Positions 1-7,722 of a DNA stretch of 50,432 nucleotides are shown here, one piece after another. Below the pieces are notes generated by a model. It was not told the DNA's origin. It searched no databases and saw nothing but the letters and a program-made list of their open reading frames with translations. Numbering within the stretch: the stretch's first letter is position 1; each line of letters begins with the position of its first letter. Made by a program: the position numbers and the translations under genes. This DNA is from an uncultured Muribaculaceae bacterium (GTDB lineage: Bacteria; Bacteroidota; Bacteroidia; Bacteroidales; Muribaculaceae): assembly GCA_947179295.1 (NCBI GenBank), contig CAMXAZ010000012.1, positions 1-50,432 on the forward strand. Reading direction: 5' to 3'.

Positions 1-8
1 TAATAATA

Positions 9-41
9 TTTTTTCTCCCGCCTATTGTAAGAGAGAAAAAA
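9..41. terminator. Possible bidirectional terminator
   Basis: TTTTTTCTC at 9-17 is complementary to GAGAAAAAA at 33-41 with a 15-nt loop. The stem is AT-rich with T or A runs on either side. It may end transcription of a gene left of the window. Weak because the stem has few G-C pairs. Confidence 0.35.
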
Positions 42-95
42 AGTACATTCGTACAAAGAGGGCGTTTACATTTGCAAATCAGTGGTTTAGGTGGC

Positions 96-183
96 GCACG
101 AATTTTGCACTTTTGCGCACGAATGCACCGTTGTACAAATTCAGGAATGATGAGCACATTTAGGCCGTACTTTTTGCACGAAT
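96..183. repeat. Three GCACGAAT direct repeats (possible operator)
   Basis: The octamer GCACGAAT occurs at 96-103, 117-124 and 176-183. The first two are 21 bases apart, two helical turns, which would place them on the same DNA face. They lie 140-280 bases upstream of the first gene, so they could be binding sites for a phage regulator. No regulator is assigned. Confidence 0.4.
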
Positions 184-326
184 TGTGTGCGCTATTAACG
201 TCCTGATATATTGCGTGATGGCTTAAAGCGCACACTTGCACACCAAAAAGGCACCTGCCTGTCCAAAAGATTCAGAATGAATTAATCTATTTGAGAATGC
301 AAACTTAATCAATTAGAGAAATTTTG

Positions 327-334
327 TATATTTG
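327..334 (+). promoter_or_regulatory. Bacteroidetes -7 box, TATATTTG
   Basis: TATATTTG matches the Bacteroidetes -7 consensus TAnnTTTG and lies 40 bases before the ATG at 375. No clear -33 TTTG is found at the usual 19-21 base spacing, so the promoter may be weak or activator-dependent. Confidence 0.4.
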
Positions 335-374
335 CATTGATGATCTGTTAGCATAATCAATAGTATATTATCAC

Positions 375-836
375 ATGTCTCAATTTTCCGTCTATATCAA
401 CCCGCCCGAATACCTTGGGCAATGGTTACGTCACGACTTTTGGGATTCCGAATCTGAGCGAGTAGTATTCCCGCGAGGTTCCGCCCCACGTGCGGTTCTT
501 TATTCTTTGCTTCGAAAAGCCCCCCGCGATTCACGTCATGTAGATACATCGACTCTGATCCCAATTGAAGTCCCGACATTCAAGGGGCTAAATCCGGCTA
601 CTTTCAATTATCTCTCTCCGACAGGCCAGACAGCTTTGATCTCAGCTTGTAAAAAACTATTTCAGGCCACACTCTTCAATGAGCTGCATGAGCTATTCGA
701 TCATGATGTTCAGATAACCGACATTATTTATGAGTTCATGGATCGACACGGTATTGACCGCAGCGAGCGCAATTGGGAGACGATCCGCCAGATGTATTTG
801 CGTCTGCGCAAAAAAAGTCAAGCGCAAAATAGTTAA
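375..836 (+). CDS. Conserved Bacteroides-phage hypothetical protein
   Basis: A 153-residue protein starting at ATG 375. It resembles a protein I recognise from Bacteroides prophages that sits at the front of a late block and is always of unknown function. The C-terminal third is helical and strongly basic (ending near RLRLRKK-like residues), with the pattern NWETIRQMY about 25 residues from the end, which would suit nucleic-acid binding. No signal peptide or membrane segment. It lies immediately upstream of the late genes with only 16 bases to the next gene. Its position would suit a late-gene activator, but that is only an inference from place and charge. Confidence 0.7.
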   Translation: MSQFSVYINPPEYLGQWLRHDFWDSESERVVFPRGSAPRAVLYSLLRKAPRDSRHVDTSTLIPIEVPTFKGLNPATFNYLSPTGQTALISACKKLFQATLFNELHELFDHDVQITDIIYEFMDRHGIDRSERNWETIRQMYLRLRKKSQAQNS

Positions 837-852
837 ATACAGTTAAAAGGCG

Positions 853-1365
853 TTGACTATAGCGCATGAAAATACCAGACTGCACATTCAGCCCATTTCA
901 TTCGAAGCAATCAAAACAACCAAAAGAACCAAAACGCACATTTGTATGAGTTGCTATTCTCTTCCAGGAATCAGAAAAATTCAGATAGTACGGAGCGAAC
1001 ATCTTGTAGCCGGTGTAATGCTCCATTCTATCTGTGGTTGCGAAGTCATCATAACAGCTCCTGCTGTGACGATAGACTTTGTTGGAAGACCAATGTTGAA
1101 ATGGGAGGGGTCAAAAGTCAATGGTAGCCGCCAGGAGAAATCTACATTGGAATTTTCGACTGTACATCCTTTGCCGGAGAATGAAAATCTGGCCTTTGTG
1201 GTCACGAGTGTAAGTGGGCGCCAATACTTGATCGGATCACGTGAAGGCCGTCATCCGGTAGTCAGTTATTCCGGGACTACAGGTGAGCCGAGTGGTAGTG
1301 CTGCGGTGCTGGCATATAAAATAACCCATATAGCGCAAAAATCAGTGTTGCCTTGCATTCTTTAA
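853..1365 (+). CDS. Conserved phage hypothetical, TTG start
   Basis: A 170-residue reading frame that begins with TTG at 853; the only early in-frame ATG is at 946 and would remove the conserved-looking N-terminal part (ISFEAIKTTKRTKTHIC), so TTG is preferred. Two Cys of a C-x2-C motif (HICMSC) are present, then a beta-rich body and a segment GRQYLIGSREGRHPVV that I recognise from Bacteroides phage proteins of unknown role. No signal peptide. It follows the preceding gene by 16 bases and is followed by the specificity/methyltransferase pair, suggesting one operon. Function unknown; a minor virion or DNA-associated protein are both possible. Confidence 0.65.
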   Translation: MTIAHENTRLHIQPISFEAIKTTKRTKTHICMSCYSLPGIRKIQIVRSEHLVAGVMLHSICGCEVIITAPAVTIDFVGRPMLKWEGSKVNGSRQEKSTLEFSTVHPLPENENLAFVVTSVSGRQYLIGSREGRHPVVSYSGTTGEPSGSAAVLAYKITHIAQKSVLPCIL

Positions 1366-1377
1366 CGTTCAATTTTT

Positions 1378-2088
1378 ATGGATGATATAAAAACGATTGT
1401 TGTCCGGCTGTCGGATTGTTGTGAATTTTTGGTCGGCCGCAATATAGATAAATCAAAACTGAATGAAGCTGGTAAAGGCCTTCCATATGTTGTTGGTGCT
1501 TCAGACATGCAATTAGGCCGCTTTGTCCCGAAACGTTATTGCGTCGCAGAAATTCGAGATCCGGTATATAGTGAGTCTGGAGACTTATTGATCAGTATAG
1601 TCGGAACTCTTGGCAAAATGGCTGTCAATACCTTTGGCCGGGTTATACTCTCAAGGCATGTCTGCGCACTGAGAATACGTCCCCAAGTCTCTCGTCAGTA
1701 TGTTATGGCTATGGTTTCACGACTGATCCTTGAGGCTATTCCGGATAACACCGGAATAGTTACAGGATTTCAATCCAAACTGAATATAGACGACCTGAAA
1801 TCCATCCGCTTTGTCCTTCCCGAACTTGTTATGCAGGACTGGTTAGTGGCAAGGCTATCATCCATAGCATTAATGCTACTGGCTAAAAATGATACTCCTG
1901 AGGACTATCGTAGTCTTGAATCCTTAGCCCGTGTCATTGATGACGAGCGTACAGAACAGCGTCGTATCGTGAAGAAACATGCTGACACATTACAGCTTCT
2001 TCGAGATCGCATGGCCGATCTTCCGGAATTAGCCGAAATAGTAAGAGACACAGACTCAATAATAAAACGGTTACAAAAAATACAATAA
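1378..2088 (+). CDS. HsdS-like single-TRD DNA specificity protein
   Basis: A 236-residue protein. Residues about 8-165 show the Methylase_S pattern of type I restriction specificity subunits: an opening LSDCCEF-like helix, a GLPYVVGASDMQ strand region, GDLLISIVGTLGK, a SRHVCALRI strand, and the closing LNIDDLKSIRFVLPEL. The C-terminal 60 residues form a charged coiled coil like the HsdS spacer helix. Normal HsdS has two target-recognition domains and about 400 residues; this has one. The stop codon shares one base with the methyltransferase ATG (TAATG), so the two are translationally coupled. Likely role: give sequence specificity to the adjacent methyltransferase, protecting phage DNA. No HsdR nearby. 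Confidence 0.75.
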   Translation: MDDIKTIVVRLSDCCEFLVGRNIDKSKLNEAGKGLPYVVGASDMQLGRFVPKRYCVAEIRDPVYSESGDLLISIVGTLGKMAVNTFGRVILSRHVCALRIRPQVSRQYVMAMVSRLILEAIPDNTGIVTGFQSKLNIDDLKSIRFVLPELVMQDWLVARLSSIALMLLAKNDTPEDYRSLESLARVIDDERTEQRRIVKKHADTLQLLRDRMADLPELAEIVRDTDSIIKRLQKIQ

Positions 2089-2810
2089 TGAAAATCGACC
2101 AAGCAGTAATAGAAGTACTTAAGAGTTGCGAGATTGAAGGTTGTTCACTTCGGTTTCCAGGACAGCTTGACCGCCGGCTCTATGAAAAAACCGCCAAGAT
2201 TTTGAAATCCATTGGAGGAAAATGGAGCAGTTCAAAGAAAGCATTCATATTTAATGACGATGTCGGAGATATAGTAACTGCAATTGTTGAATCGGGAGAA
2301 TTTATTGCGCCAAAAAAACTTTATCAGTTTTTTCCGACTCCCGATACTCTTGCTGCGGATCTTGTGGCAATGGCAGGCATTCGAGCTGGAGAAATATGCC
2401 TTGAACCATCTGCCGGTCATGGTGCTATAGCTCGCCATATGCCATCTCCGCTGTGTATTGAACTTGATCCCGCCAACCAAGAATTGCTAAGGGCAGAAGG
2501 GTTTCAGGTGGTTGGATCTGATTTTTTAGAATATGTACCAGACATCAAACCTGATGTGATCGTAATGAATCCACCTTTCAGTCATAGTCAAGATGCGATT
2601 CATATTATAAAGGCAATTGAGATAAGCCGTCGGTGTGTAGTCGCAGTGGCTTCATCATCTGTTGTTTGGAAAAATGACCGGCACTGTGCCAGATTGAGAG
2701 ATCTTGTCAGCCAATATGGGGGCACAATAACAGAACTGCCGGCCGGATCATTCAAAGACAGTGGTACGATGGTAAAAACGGTTGTTATTCATGTCGAGAA
2801 ACAAAAATAG
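2088..2810 (+). CDS. Adenine-specific DNA methyltransferase (N6, NPPF type)
   Basis: A 240-residue SAM-dependent methyltransferase. Motif I is EPSAGHGA at about 106-113 and motif IV NPPF at 161-164, the signature of N6-adenine or N4-cytosine amino-methyltransferases; NPPF favours adenine. FFPTP near 81-85 precedes motif I as in many phage enzymes. The first 75 residues form a small domain (QLDRRLYEKT, GGKWSSSKKAF) common in phage methyltransferases. No large target-recognition insertion is visible, which fits recognition being supplied by the HsdS-like protein encoded just upstream. Probably modifies phage DNA against host restriction. A terminator follows at 2839-2860. Confidence 0.85.
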   Translation: MKIDQAVIEVLKSCEIEGCSLRFPGQLDRRLYEKTAKILKSIGGKWSSSKKAFIFNDDVGDIVTAIVESGEFIAPKKLYQFFPTPDTLAADLVAMAGIRAGEICLEPSAGHGAIARHMPSPLCIELDPANQELLRAEGFQVVGSDFLEYVPDIKPDVIVMNPPFSHSQDAIHIIKAIEISRRCVVAVASSSVVWKNDRHCARLRDLVSQYGGTITELPAGSFKDSGTMVKTVVIHVEKQK

Positions 2811-2831
2811 AGGGTGTAAACCTCCTGTTTA

Positions 2832-2867
2832 GTCTTTTAATGGCCCTGACAGGGGCCATTAATTTTG
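2832..2867 (+). promoter_or_regulatory. Phage late promoter 1 (GTCTTTT ... TAATTTTG)
   Basis: GTCTTTT at 2832-2838 is followed after 21 bases by TAATTTTG at 2860-2867. This is one of five such pairs in the window. Here the upstream terminator hairpin sits inside the spacer. It would start transcription about 15 bases before the head protease ATG. Confidence 0.6.
2839..2860 (+). terminator. Terminator after methyltransferase
   Basis: AATGGCCC at 2839-2846 pairs with GGGCCATT at 2853-2860 across a TGACAG loop and is followed by AATTTT. It separates the methyltransferase unit from the head operon and overlaps late promoter 1. Confidence 0.65.
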
Positions 2868-2888
2868 TGGCATAGACAATCAACCGCT

Positions 2889-3923
2889 ATGCCAAAAAAT
2901 TACAATCTCTACCTCAAAGGCTATGTAGGCGACTGGTATTTCTCCGCTGACATGGTCAACGCTGTCCTTGACAAGTACAAGGACAAAAAGGTCTGCGTCT
3001 TGATTGACTCTACCGGAGGGCGTGTCGATACAGCCCTCTCTATTTCCTCTCTCTTTAAGCTACATGGGAATGTTCATTGCCACTATGTCGGCATGAACGC
3101 TTCGGCAGCTACCATCGCCTCGATGGGAGCCAAACACGTTTCCATTGACGCTAATGCTCTGTTCCTTGTGCATAAGTGCATGAGTGTGGTTTTCGAGTGG
3201 GATTACATGAACGCCGACGAATTGGCCGCTCATATTGCCGACCTCGAAAAACTCAAAAAGGACAATGAGACAATCGACGGTTGTATCGCCGGCATGTATG
3301 CCTCGCGTTGCAAGAAACCCAAAGAGGACCTCTTGGCCCTCATGAAAGAGGGTGCTTGGCTCACCGCCAAACAGGCCCTCGAATGGGGGTTTGTCGATGA
3401 AATCACCGATGATCCGGAGGACGCTGCCCCCGAAATCACCGATGTCGTGGCCGATGCGCTTGCAAAAGAGGGAATCCCCATGCCTCCGGTTGATGTCAAA
3501 AAAGGCTCATTCCTTGAACGCGTTTTGCAGTTCTTTACTCCATCACATTCTAAACCCGCTGCCGAGGCCAAATCGCCGGAAGCCGCACAAACCACTCCTC
3601 AAATGTCAAAAGCTCTCACCGCTGTCGCCGCTCTCGTCGGCGCCAATGTCGCTGTGGCCGATGGTAAGCTGACCCTTACCGAGGACCAGGCCGACAAGCT
3701 TGAGGCTGCTGTCGCCGCTCATGACGCGACTGTCAACGACCTCAATTCCAAAATCACCGAGAAGGAAAACAAAATCACCGAGCTCAATGCCAAAATTGCT
3801 GATCTCGTCAAAGAACCGGCTTCTAACACAGCCGACGTAATCGATACCTCGAAGGACACAAATCCTCTCAACGGTCTCGACATCGACAAGGTCTGCGACG
3901 CCCTCTGTAAAGGTCTCGACTAA
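2889..3923 (+). CDS. ClpP-type head maturation protease with scaffold-like tail
   Basis: From ATG 2889 the protein has 344 residues. Residues 1-180 are a ClpP/S14 fold: DSTGGRVD near 40-47, the nucleophile Ser72 in GMNASAAT, and catalytic His95 in FLVHK. An upstream TTG at 2865 is in frame but overlaps the promoter box, so ATG 2889 is chosen. The C-terminal 120 residues are alanine-rich and end in a coiled coil (repeated KITE/ITELNAKI units), typical of a scaffold domain fused to the protease as in lambda C/Nu3-type proteins. It would process the prohead and cleave its own scaffold. First gene after late promoter 1, directly before the capsid gene. Confidence 0.9.
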   Translation: MPKNYNLYLKGYVGDWYFSADMVNAVLDKYKDKKVCVLIDSTGGRVDTALSISSLFKLHGNVHCHYVGMNASAATIASMGAKHVSIDANALFLVHKCMSVVFEWDYMNADELAAHIADLEKLKKDNETIDGCIAGMYASRCKKPKEDLLALMKEGAWLTAKQALEWGFVDEITDDPEDAAPEITDVVADALAKEGIPMPPVDVKKGSFLERVLQFFTPSHSKPAAEAKSPEAAQTTPQMSKALTAVAALVGANVAVADGKLTLTEDQADKLEAAVAAHDATVNDLNSKITEKENKITELNAKIADLVKEPASNTADVIDTSKDTNPLNGLDIDKVCDALCKGLD

Positions 3924-3949
3924 TATTTAACTTAAAATCTCTCTCCACA

Positions 3950-4933
3950 ATGTCAGAAAACTCAACGAAAATCGTCATCACGGACGAGGTCCTTCAGGAG
4001 TACAAGGACACCTGTATTCAGTGGGACCCTGTCCTCCGACAACTTCCCATCAGGGCAGCAGCCGATGTGCTGAAATATTTCAGCCCGGTAAAAAAACTTC
4101 GCGGAAAGCGCCGTTTCGGCGGAATTTCCGGGAAATCTCAGTTTGCCCCCTTTAAGCGCGATCGTATTTCCAAAGCTTCTGTCGACATTGACTATCGTGA
4201 AATTGAAACCTTCCACGGCAATGTAGTCGAAACTTTCGCACCGGTCGATTATCTCGATATCCCTCTCGGTTATGATGATCCGGTAATTACCGACGCGATC
4301 AAGAAAGCCGGCACCACATTCCTCGTTCTTGCTCAGCTTGTCAAGGCCCGCGGACAGCACATAGCCCAGTGCGCATTCACCGGCAAGCGCAATCCTGATG
4401 GTGACACGACACTTGATCTCTGCGACGGTCTTCTTACAATCGCCGATCAGGAAATCGAAGCCGGCAATATATCTGTCGGAAAAGGCAACCTCTACAAAGT
4501 TGGCGAGGAAGTGACCAAAGTCAATGCTTGTGACATCGCCAAAGAGATCTTGTTCTCATCGAATCAGTTCCTGCGCCGCGAGAACAGTGTCTTACTCTGT
4601 CCTACCTCCTTCGCCGACGCTTACAACGAGTCCTATCTGCTTTCGCACACCGGCCTCGTCTACAACAAGCAGTATGATCAGCCATATGTCGAGGGTTCCG
4701 GACACAAACTCACAATCATCCCGGTTCCTGAACTCGACGGCACAGACAGAGCATTGATCACTCAGAGATCAAACCTCCTCTACGGTACATACAACGATGC
4801 AGACCAGACTTCGGTCGATATTCTCCGTTTAGGCCACTACGATCTTTCTATGGCCTCGGATATGTGGCTTGGTTTCCAGTTCCGCACCATCGATCCCCGC
4901 CGTTTCCGTTATATTGATCTTTCGGTTGCCTAA
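3950..4933 (+). CDS. Major capsid protein (HK97-like, inferred)
   Basis: A 327-residue soluble protein directly after the protease-scaffold gene, the normal place for the major head protein. It has a basic KKLRGKRRFGG stretch near residue 50, a long helix around 115-150, and a C-terminal strand ending RRFRYIDLSVA. No signal peptide or membrane segment. Size and position fit an HK97-fold capsid subunit of phages infecting Bacteroides; there is no short motif that proves the fold. The start ATG 3950 is preceded by a CU-rich tract rather than a Shine-Dalgarno sequence. The next gene begins 18 bases later. Confidence 0.85.
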   Translation: MSENSTKIVITDEVLQEYKDTCIQWDPVLRQLPIRAAADVLKYFSPVKKLRGKRRFGGISGKSQFAPFKRDRISKASVDIDYREIETFHGNVVETFAPVDYLDIPLGYDDPVITDAIKKAGTTFLVLAQLVKARGQHIAQCAFTGKRNPDGDTTLDLCDGLLTIADQEIEAGNISVGKGNLYKVGEEVTKVNACDIAKEILFSSNQFLRRENSVLLCPTSFADAYNESYLLSHTGLVYNKQYDQPYVEGSGHKLTIIPVPELDGTDRALITQRSNLLYGTYNDADQTSVDILRLGHYDLSMASDMWLGFQFRTIDPRRFRYIDLSVA

Positions 4934-4951
4934 CCTTAAACCTGTTGAACT

Positions 4952-5533
4952 ATGGCAGAAAACTTAATAAACAAATGTTTCAGCACTCTGCACGATATGA
5001 AATATTGTCAGGGTACGCCCGTGACTCCGGGTGTTAAGCGCCGTGCGTGGTTCATCTCCATCGGTGCTATCGTCGGCTGGCCCAAGATTCCTGTCGATGA
5101 GTATGACCGCCCCACCTCGTCTATCTACGATGGGTCTTTCACGCTCGCCGAGGGTGAGAAGTGGCACCCCCTCGACCACCTCCCCGGCAAAGCCGACTTC
5201 AAGTCCGAGACTCAGGGTGAGGAGCCTTCGCGCACTTTCAAGGTGACTGGTTCCTTCATCCATCCGAAAGTTGATGAAAATGCAGCCACAGCAGCGACCT
5301 CTCTCATCAACACTCGTATCGTCGTGCTCGTCGAGGACATGAGAGGCAAATACCGCGTTATCGGCTGTGAGAAGTACGACGGCGCTCTCGTCTCTCCCTC
5401 ACGCGACAACGGTCAGGGTGCTACCGGTTCCGCCGGCACGACTATTCTTGTTGAAGCTGATGACCCCGTCGAAACGCCCTTCTACACCGGGCCTATCGAC
5501 ACCGAGGACGGTATCATCAATGAGCAAGCCTGA
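4952..5533 (+). CDS. Probable major tail tube or virion structural protein
   Basis: A 193-residue beta-rich protein with no membrane segment. The middle reads like a tube or decoration protein: SRTFKVTGSFIHPKVDE, then a RYRVIG-like strand, then GQGATGSAGTTILVEADD, a pattern of alternating strands and glycine turns seen in phage tail tube proteins. It lies right behind the capsid gene, so a head decoration protein is an alternative. Its last 14 bases overlap the start of the phosphoribosyltransferase-like gene, which suggests coupled translation. Confidence 0.6.
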   Translation: MAENLINKCFSTLHDMKYCQGTPVTPGVKRRAWFISIGAIVGWPKIPVDEYDRPTSSIYDGSFTLAEGEKWHPLDHLPGKADFKSETQGEEPSRTFKVTGSFIHPKVDENAATAATSLINTRIVVLVEDMRGKYRVIGCEKYDGALVSPSRDNGQGATGSAGTTILVEADDPVETPFYTGPIDTEDGIINEQA

Positions 5534-6206
5534 CCCGCCTGACAAGAACACCGGGAGCCTGCTGGCTGACGTCACCTCAATCCTTGCGGATTTTGAGCTG
5601 GCCGATGGCTCTCCGGCTCTCGGTGATCTCTCTCTTGATGGTCATGCCATAGGTCCTGCCGCTTGCAAAGACATTTTCGCAGTCCGGGAGCGCAAGGCGT
5701 GGGATAAATCTACCGAGGCAAGATGTAATTTCGACTTTCGCCCAAGAATCTCACCGAGAGCCGGTTTATGGTTCTTGTCGCTTTGGCAAAAGTCGATAAT
5801 GGGCAGAACTCTTACTGAGATTAAATCCGACCCGGCTGAAATACCGCATTTTGCGGAAGCCGTGTCGGATTTTCTCTTTAAGTACCTCGGACCTGCGCTT
5901 CCCTCCGGTCACTGGTGCATCTGCACATCCCCGAAGCGAAGACATAAAGAGCGAAATTTTGCTTCGCTTATATGCGAACAGATAAGCGAGAAACTGCAAA
6001 TCCCTTTTTATGAAGATGTCGCTTTTTGTCAATCTCGTCAGCGAATCAATGCGGTATTCACTTTAAACGTGCTTCCGGCGGAGCCTAATATCATCGTCTT
6101 TGATGACTTTGTCACCACCGGTTCTACTCTAAAAGGTATGCACGAGCTTTTACTGAAACACGGCAAAAACACACTGTTTGTAGCCGGTATTAACAATAAG
6201 TTATGA
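5520..6206 (+). CDS. ComF-like phosphoribosyltransferase domain protein
   Basis: From ATG 5520 the protein has 228 residues. Near the C-terminus is a classical PRPP-binding loop, IIVFDDFVTTGST at 191-203, preceded by RRHKERNFASL (about 141-150) and CQSRQRIN, the arrangement of ComF-type phosphoribosyltransferases. The N-terminal 70 residues lack the zinc ribbon of bacterial ComF. The start codon sits inside the end of the upstream structural gene and the stop overlaps the next gene by ATGA, so it belongs to the late operon. Its role in a phage is unknown; nucleotide salvage, DNA handling during packaging, or a non-enzymatic binding role are possible. Longer upstream starts would duplicate the previous coding sequence and are rejected. 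Confidence 0.72.
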   Translation: MSKPDPPDKNTGSLLADVTSILADFELADGSPALGDLSLDGHAIGPAACKDIFAVRERKAWDKSTEARCNFDFRPRISPRAGLWFLSLWQKSIMGRTLTEIKSDPAEIPHFAEAVSDFLFKYLGPALPSGHWCICTSPKRRHKERNFASLICEQISEKLQIPFYEDVAFCQSRQRINAVFTLNVLPAEPNIIVFDDFVTTGSTLKGMHELLLKHGKNTLFVAGINNKL

Positions 6207-6943
6207 TTGACCTCGAACTCACTCCTCAAATAAAAAAATGGCTCGAATCAGAGCCGTCGCAGCGCAATCTTCAGGAAGGCGCCGACCTCCTGCTCCGGGT
6301 GACCAGGAATAAAATTCTATATGCCAACATCACGCGCAATATAGCCCGTCATGCCGGCACTATTGAATATCATCTTAATAAAATCTACAAGACACGTCTT
6401 AACGACATAACTCATGAACAGGTACACGCTATGATATCTGATGTCAATGCCATCGCCCAGACGAGAGGCCTTGACTTGCCGGAAGGAGCGTCTAAGCGCA
6501 CCGAATTGCAGCGTGGCAAAAGAGCAGATCATGACGAGCTGCCTGATGAAATCCAACAGCTCTACATTGATAACGCCAACATACTCCGCAAAATGCGAGA
6601 ATGTCATGTCAGGCTTCGCATGATCACGCCCGAAAATTCTACATGTCCGGATTCTGACCGATATCCCTGGGCCAAGGAAATCATCTCCCTTGATTCGCTG
6701 TACCGCGAGAACTGGAATCGCTATGACCACTACATAAAGGGAACCTCGCCTGGGGCGGTTCAGCTTGTCACTGATCCCCGCTCAGATACACGTAACGCTT
6801 CGCGTGTCATCCATCTGTTACTCGGTAAATATAGTGCTAATCCGAATGAAGCATTGGCTGACCGCATACGTGAGACGTATGCCCGTATTGCCTCGCCAAC
6901 TGTGGCTATCCGTGAAAAAATGTCTGCTGCCGGACTGCTCTGA
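6203..6943 (+). CDS. Unknown protein in phosphoribosyltransferase/PLD block
   Basis: A 246-residue, mostly helical, charged protein of unknown function. The first 65 residues look like an elongated helical domain (LTPQIKKWLESE, RNIARHAGTIEYHLNKIYKTRL), and the centre is rich in basic residues (ASKRTELQRGKRAD). No motif known to me, no signal peptide. It overlaps the genes on both sides (ATGA with the phosphoribosyltransferase, TGATG with the PLD-like gene), so the three are translationally coupled and probably act together. Confidence 0.65.
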   Translation: MIDLELTPQIKKWLESEPSQRNLQEGADLLLRVTRNKILYANITRNIARHAGTIEYHLNKIYKTRLNDITHEQVHAMISDVNAIAQTRGLDLPEGASKRTELQRGKRADHDELPDEIQQLYIDNANILRKMRECHVRLRMITPENSTCPDSDRYPWAKEIISLDSLYRENWNRYDHYIKGTSPGAVQLVTDPRSDTRNASRVIHLLLGKYSANPNEALADRIRETYARIASPTVAIREKMSAAGLL

Positions 6944-7461
6944 TGAACCGCTCCACCTCTATAACCGATATTCTGTTGCCGCTCACCGACAATGGATATC
7001 AGGCGTATTTGAGCAATGCCCTCCAAGTGGCCGACATTCTCAAATGGACGCTCTCGCAGACCGGCCCCGCCGACGTGCGGATGACCTCCTTCTCAATTTC
7101 CGAAGAATTCCTCCGACGTATATTCTTCATCGAGAAAGAGGGGCTTGTGCGCTCTCTTGATATTGTCCTTGACTTCAAGGCCACTAACAAAACCCTCAAG
7201 CTGTGGCCGTTCATCGCGCAGACTGTCGAAAACTGCTACCTTTCCGACAATCACTCGAAAATCTTGCTCGTGTCGAATGAGGTTTGGAAAGTAGCTGTGG
7301 TCATGTCGCAGAACCTAACTCGCGGCAACCGCTATGAGTCTGGTTTCATTACCACGGACGCCTCAGTCTTTGACAATCTCCACCAACAGCTCGATTATGT
7401 AATAACCCGTCAATCCGTGCCATTTCATGATATATTCAGCAGAACAGTTGACCACCATTGA
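6943..7461 (+). CDS. PLD-like fold protein, probably not catalytic
   Basis: A 172-residue protein. The segment around 104-132 reads HSKILLVSN ... MSQNLTRGNRYES, close to the HxK(x4)D ... N(T/L)xRGNRxE pattern of phospholipase D-like nucleases. The Asp of HKD is replaced by Ser/Asn, so catalysis is doubtful. Half the usual two-HKD length, as in PLD proteins that dimerise. Overlaps its upstream neighbour by TGATG and the following small gene by 35 bases. It could bind nucleic acid in the packaging region just ahead of terminase. The assignment is by motif resemblance only. Confidence 0.55.
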   Translation: MNRSTSITDILLPLTDNGYQAYLSNALQVADILKWTLSQTGPADVRMTSFSISEEFLRRIFFIEKEGLVRSLDIVLDFKATNKTLKLWPFIAQTVENCYLSDNHSKILLVSNEVWKVAVVMSQNLTRGNRYESGFITTDASVFDNLHQQLDYVITRQSVPFHDIFSRTVDHH

Positions 7462-7702
7462 ACAGATGGCTGCTCTCTACATCACGCCAACAGAAATAGC
7501 CATTACTCTTGACCTCCCGGAAGAAGAATTCAAAAGCGACATTGCGATGTCCGACTCTCCGGCCCGCAAGGCTTATCTGCGTGGTAAGCTTTCGCAGAAG
7601 ATTGAAACCCGCAAGCAGATGGCTATGCTCGCCCGTGTTGGCTCACCCGCAGCTCTGGAAATGTCGGAGCGCGCCTTGCTCGATATGGAAGACGATGAGT
7701 AG
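7427..7702 (+). CDS. Small HTH-type protein ahead of terminase
   Basis: A 91-residue acidic protein with an N-terminal helix-turn-helix-like stretch (TTIEQMAALYITPTEIAITLDL) and a helix KAYLRGKLSQKIETRKQ. I recognise the family from Bacteroides prophages, where it sits before the terminase genes. It could be an accessory small terminase component. Start 7427 overlaps the previous gene; an in-frame ATG at 7466 would begin just after that gene's stop and cannot be excluded, but the family usually keeps the longer N-terminus. Confidence 0.65.
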   Translation: MIYSAEQLTTIEQMAALYITPTEIAITLDLPEEEFKSDIAMSDSPARKAYLRGKLSQKIETRKQMAMLARVGSPAALEMSERALLDMEDDE

Positions 7703-7722
7703 GTTTATAACCTCTTTCCTCT

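Larger units (their letters stand above)
1..374. other. Gene-free regulatory region at left edge
   Basis: No convincing coding sequence is visible. The stretch holds a T-tract/A-tract hairpin at 9-41, a GTACATTCGTACA motif at 43-55 that recurs at 9995-10007, three GCACGAAT repeats, and a -7 box just before the first gene. It looks like the control region ahead of the late genes. Confidence 0.5.

Noticed and set aside
1-374. Left attachment site
   Set aside because: No copy of the tRNA-Pro 3' sequence is present here; the site must be outside the window.
3230-3595. Minus-strand frame opposite the head protease
   Set aside because: Ser/Ala-rich shadow of the scaffold coding sequence.
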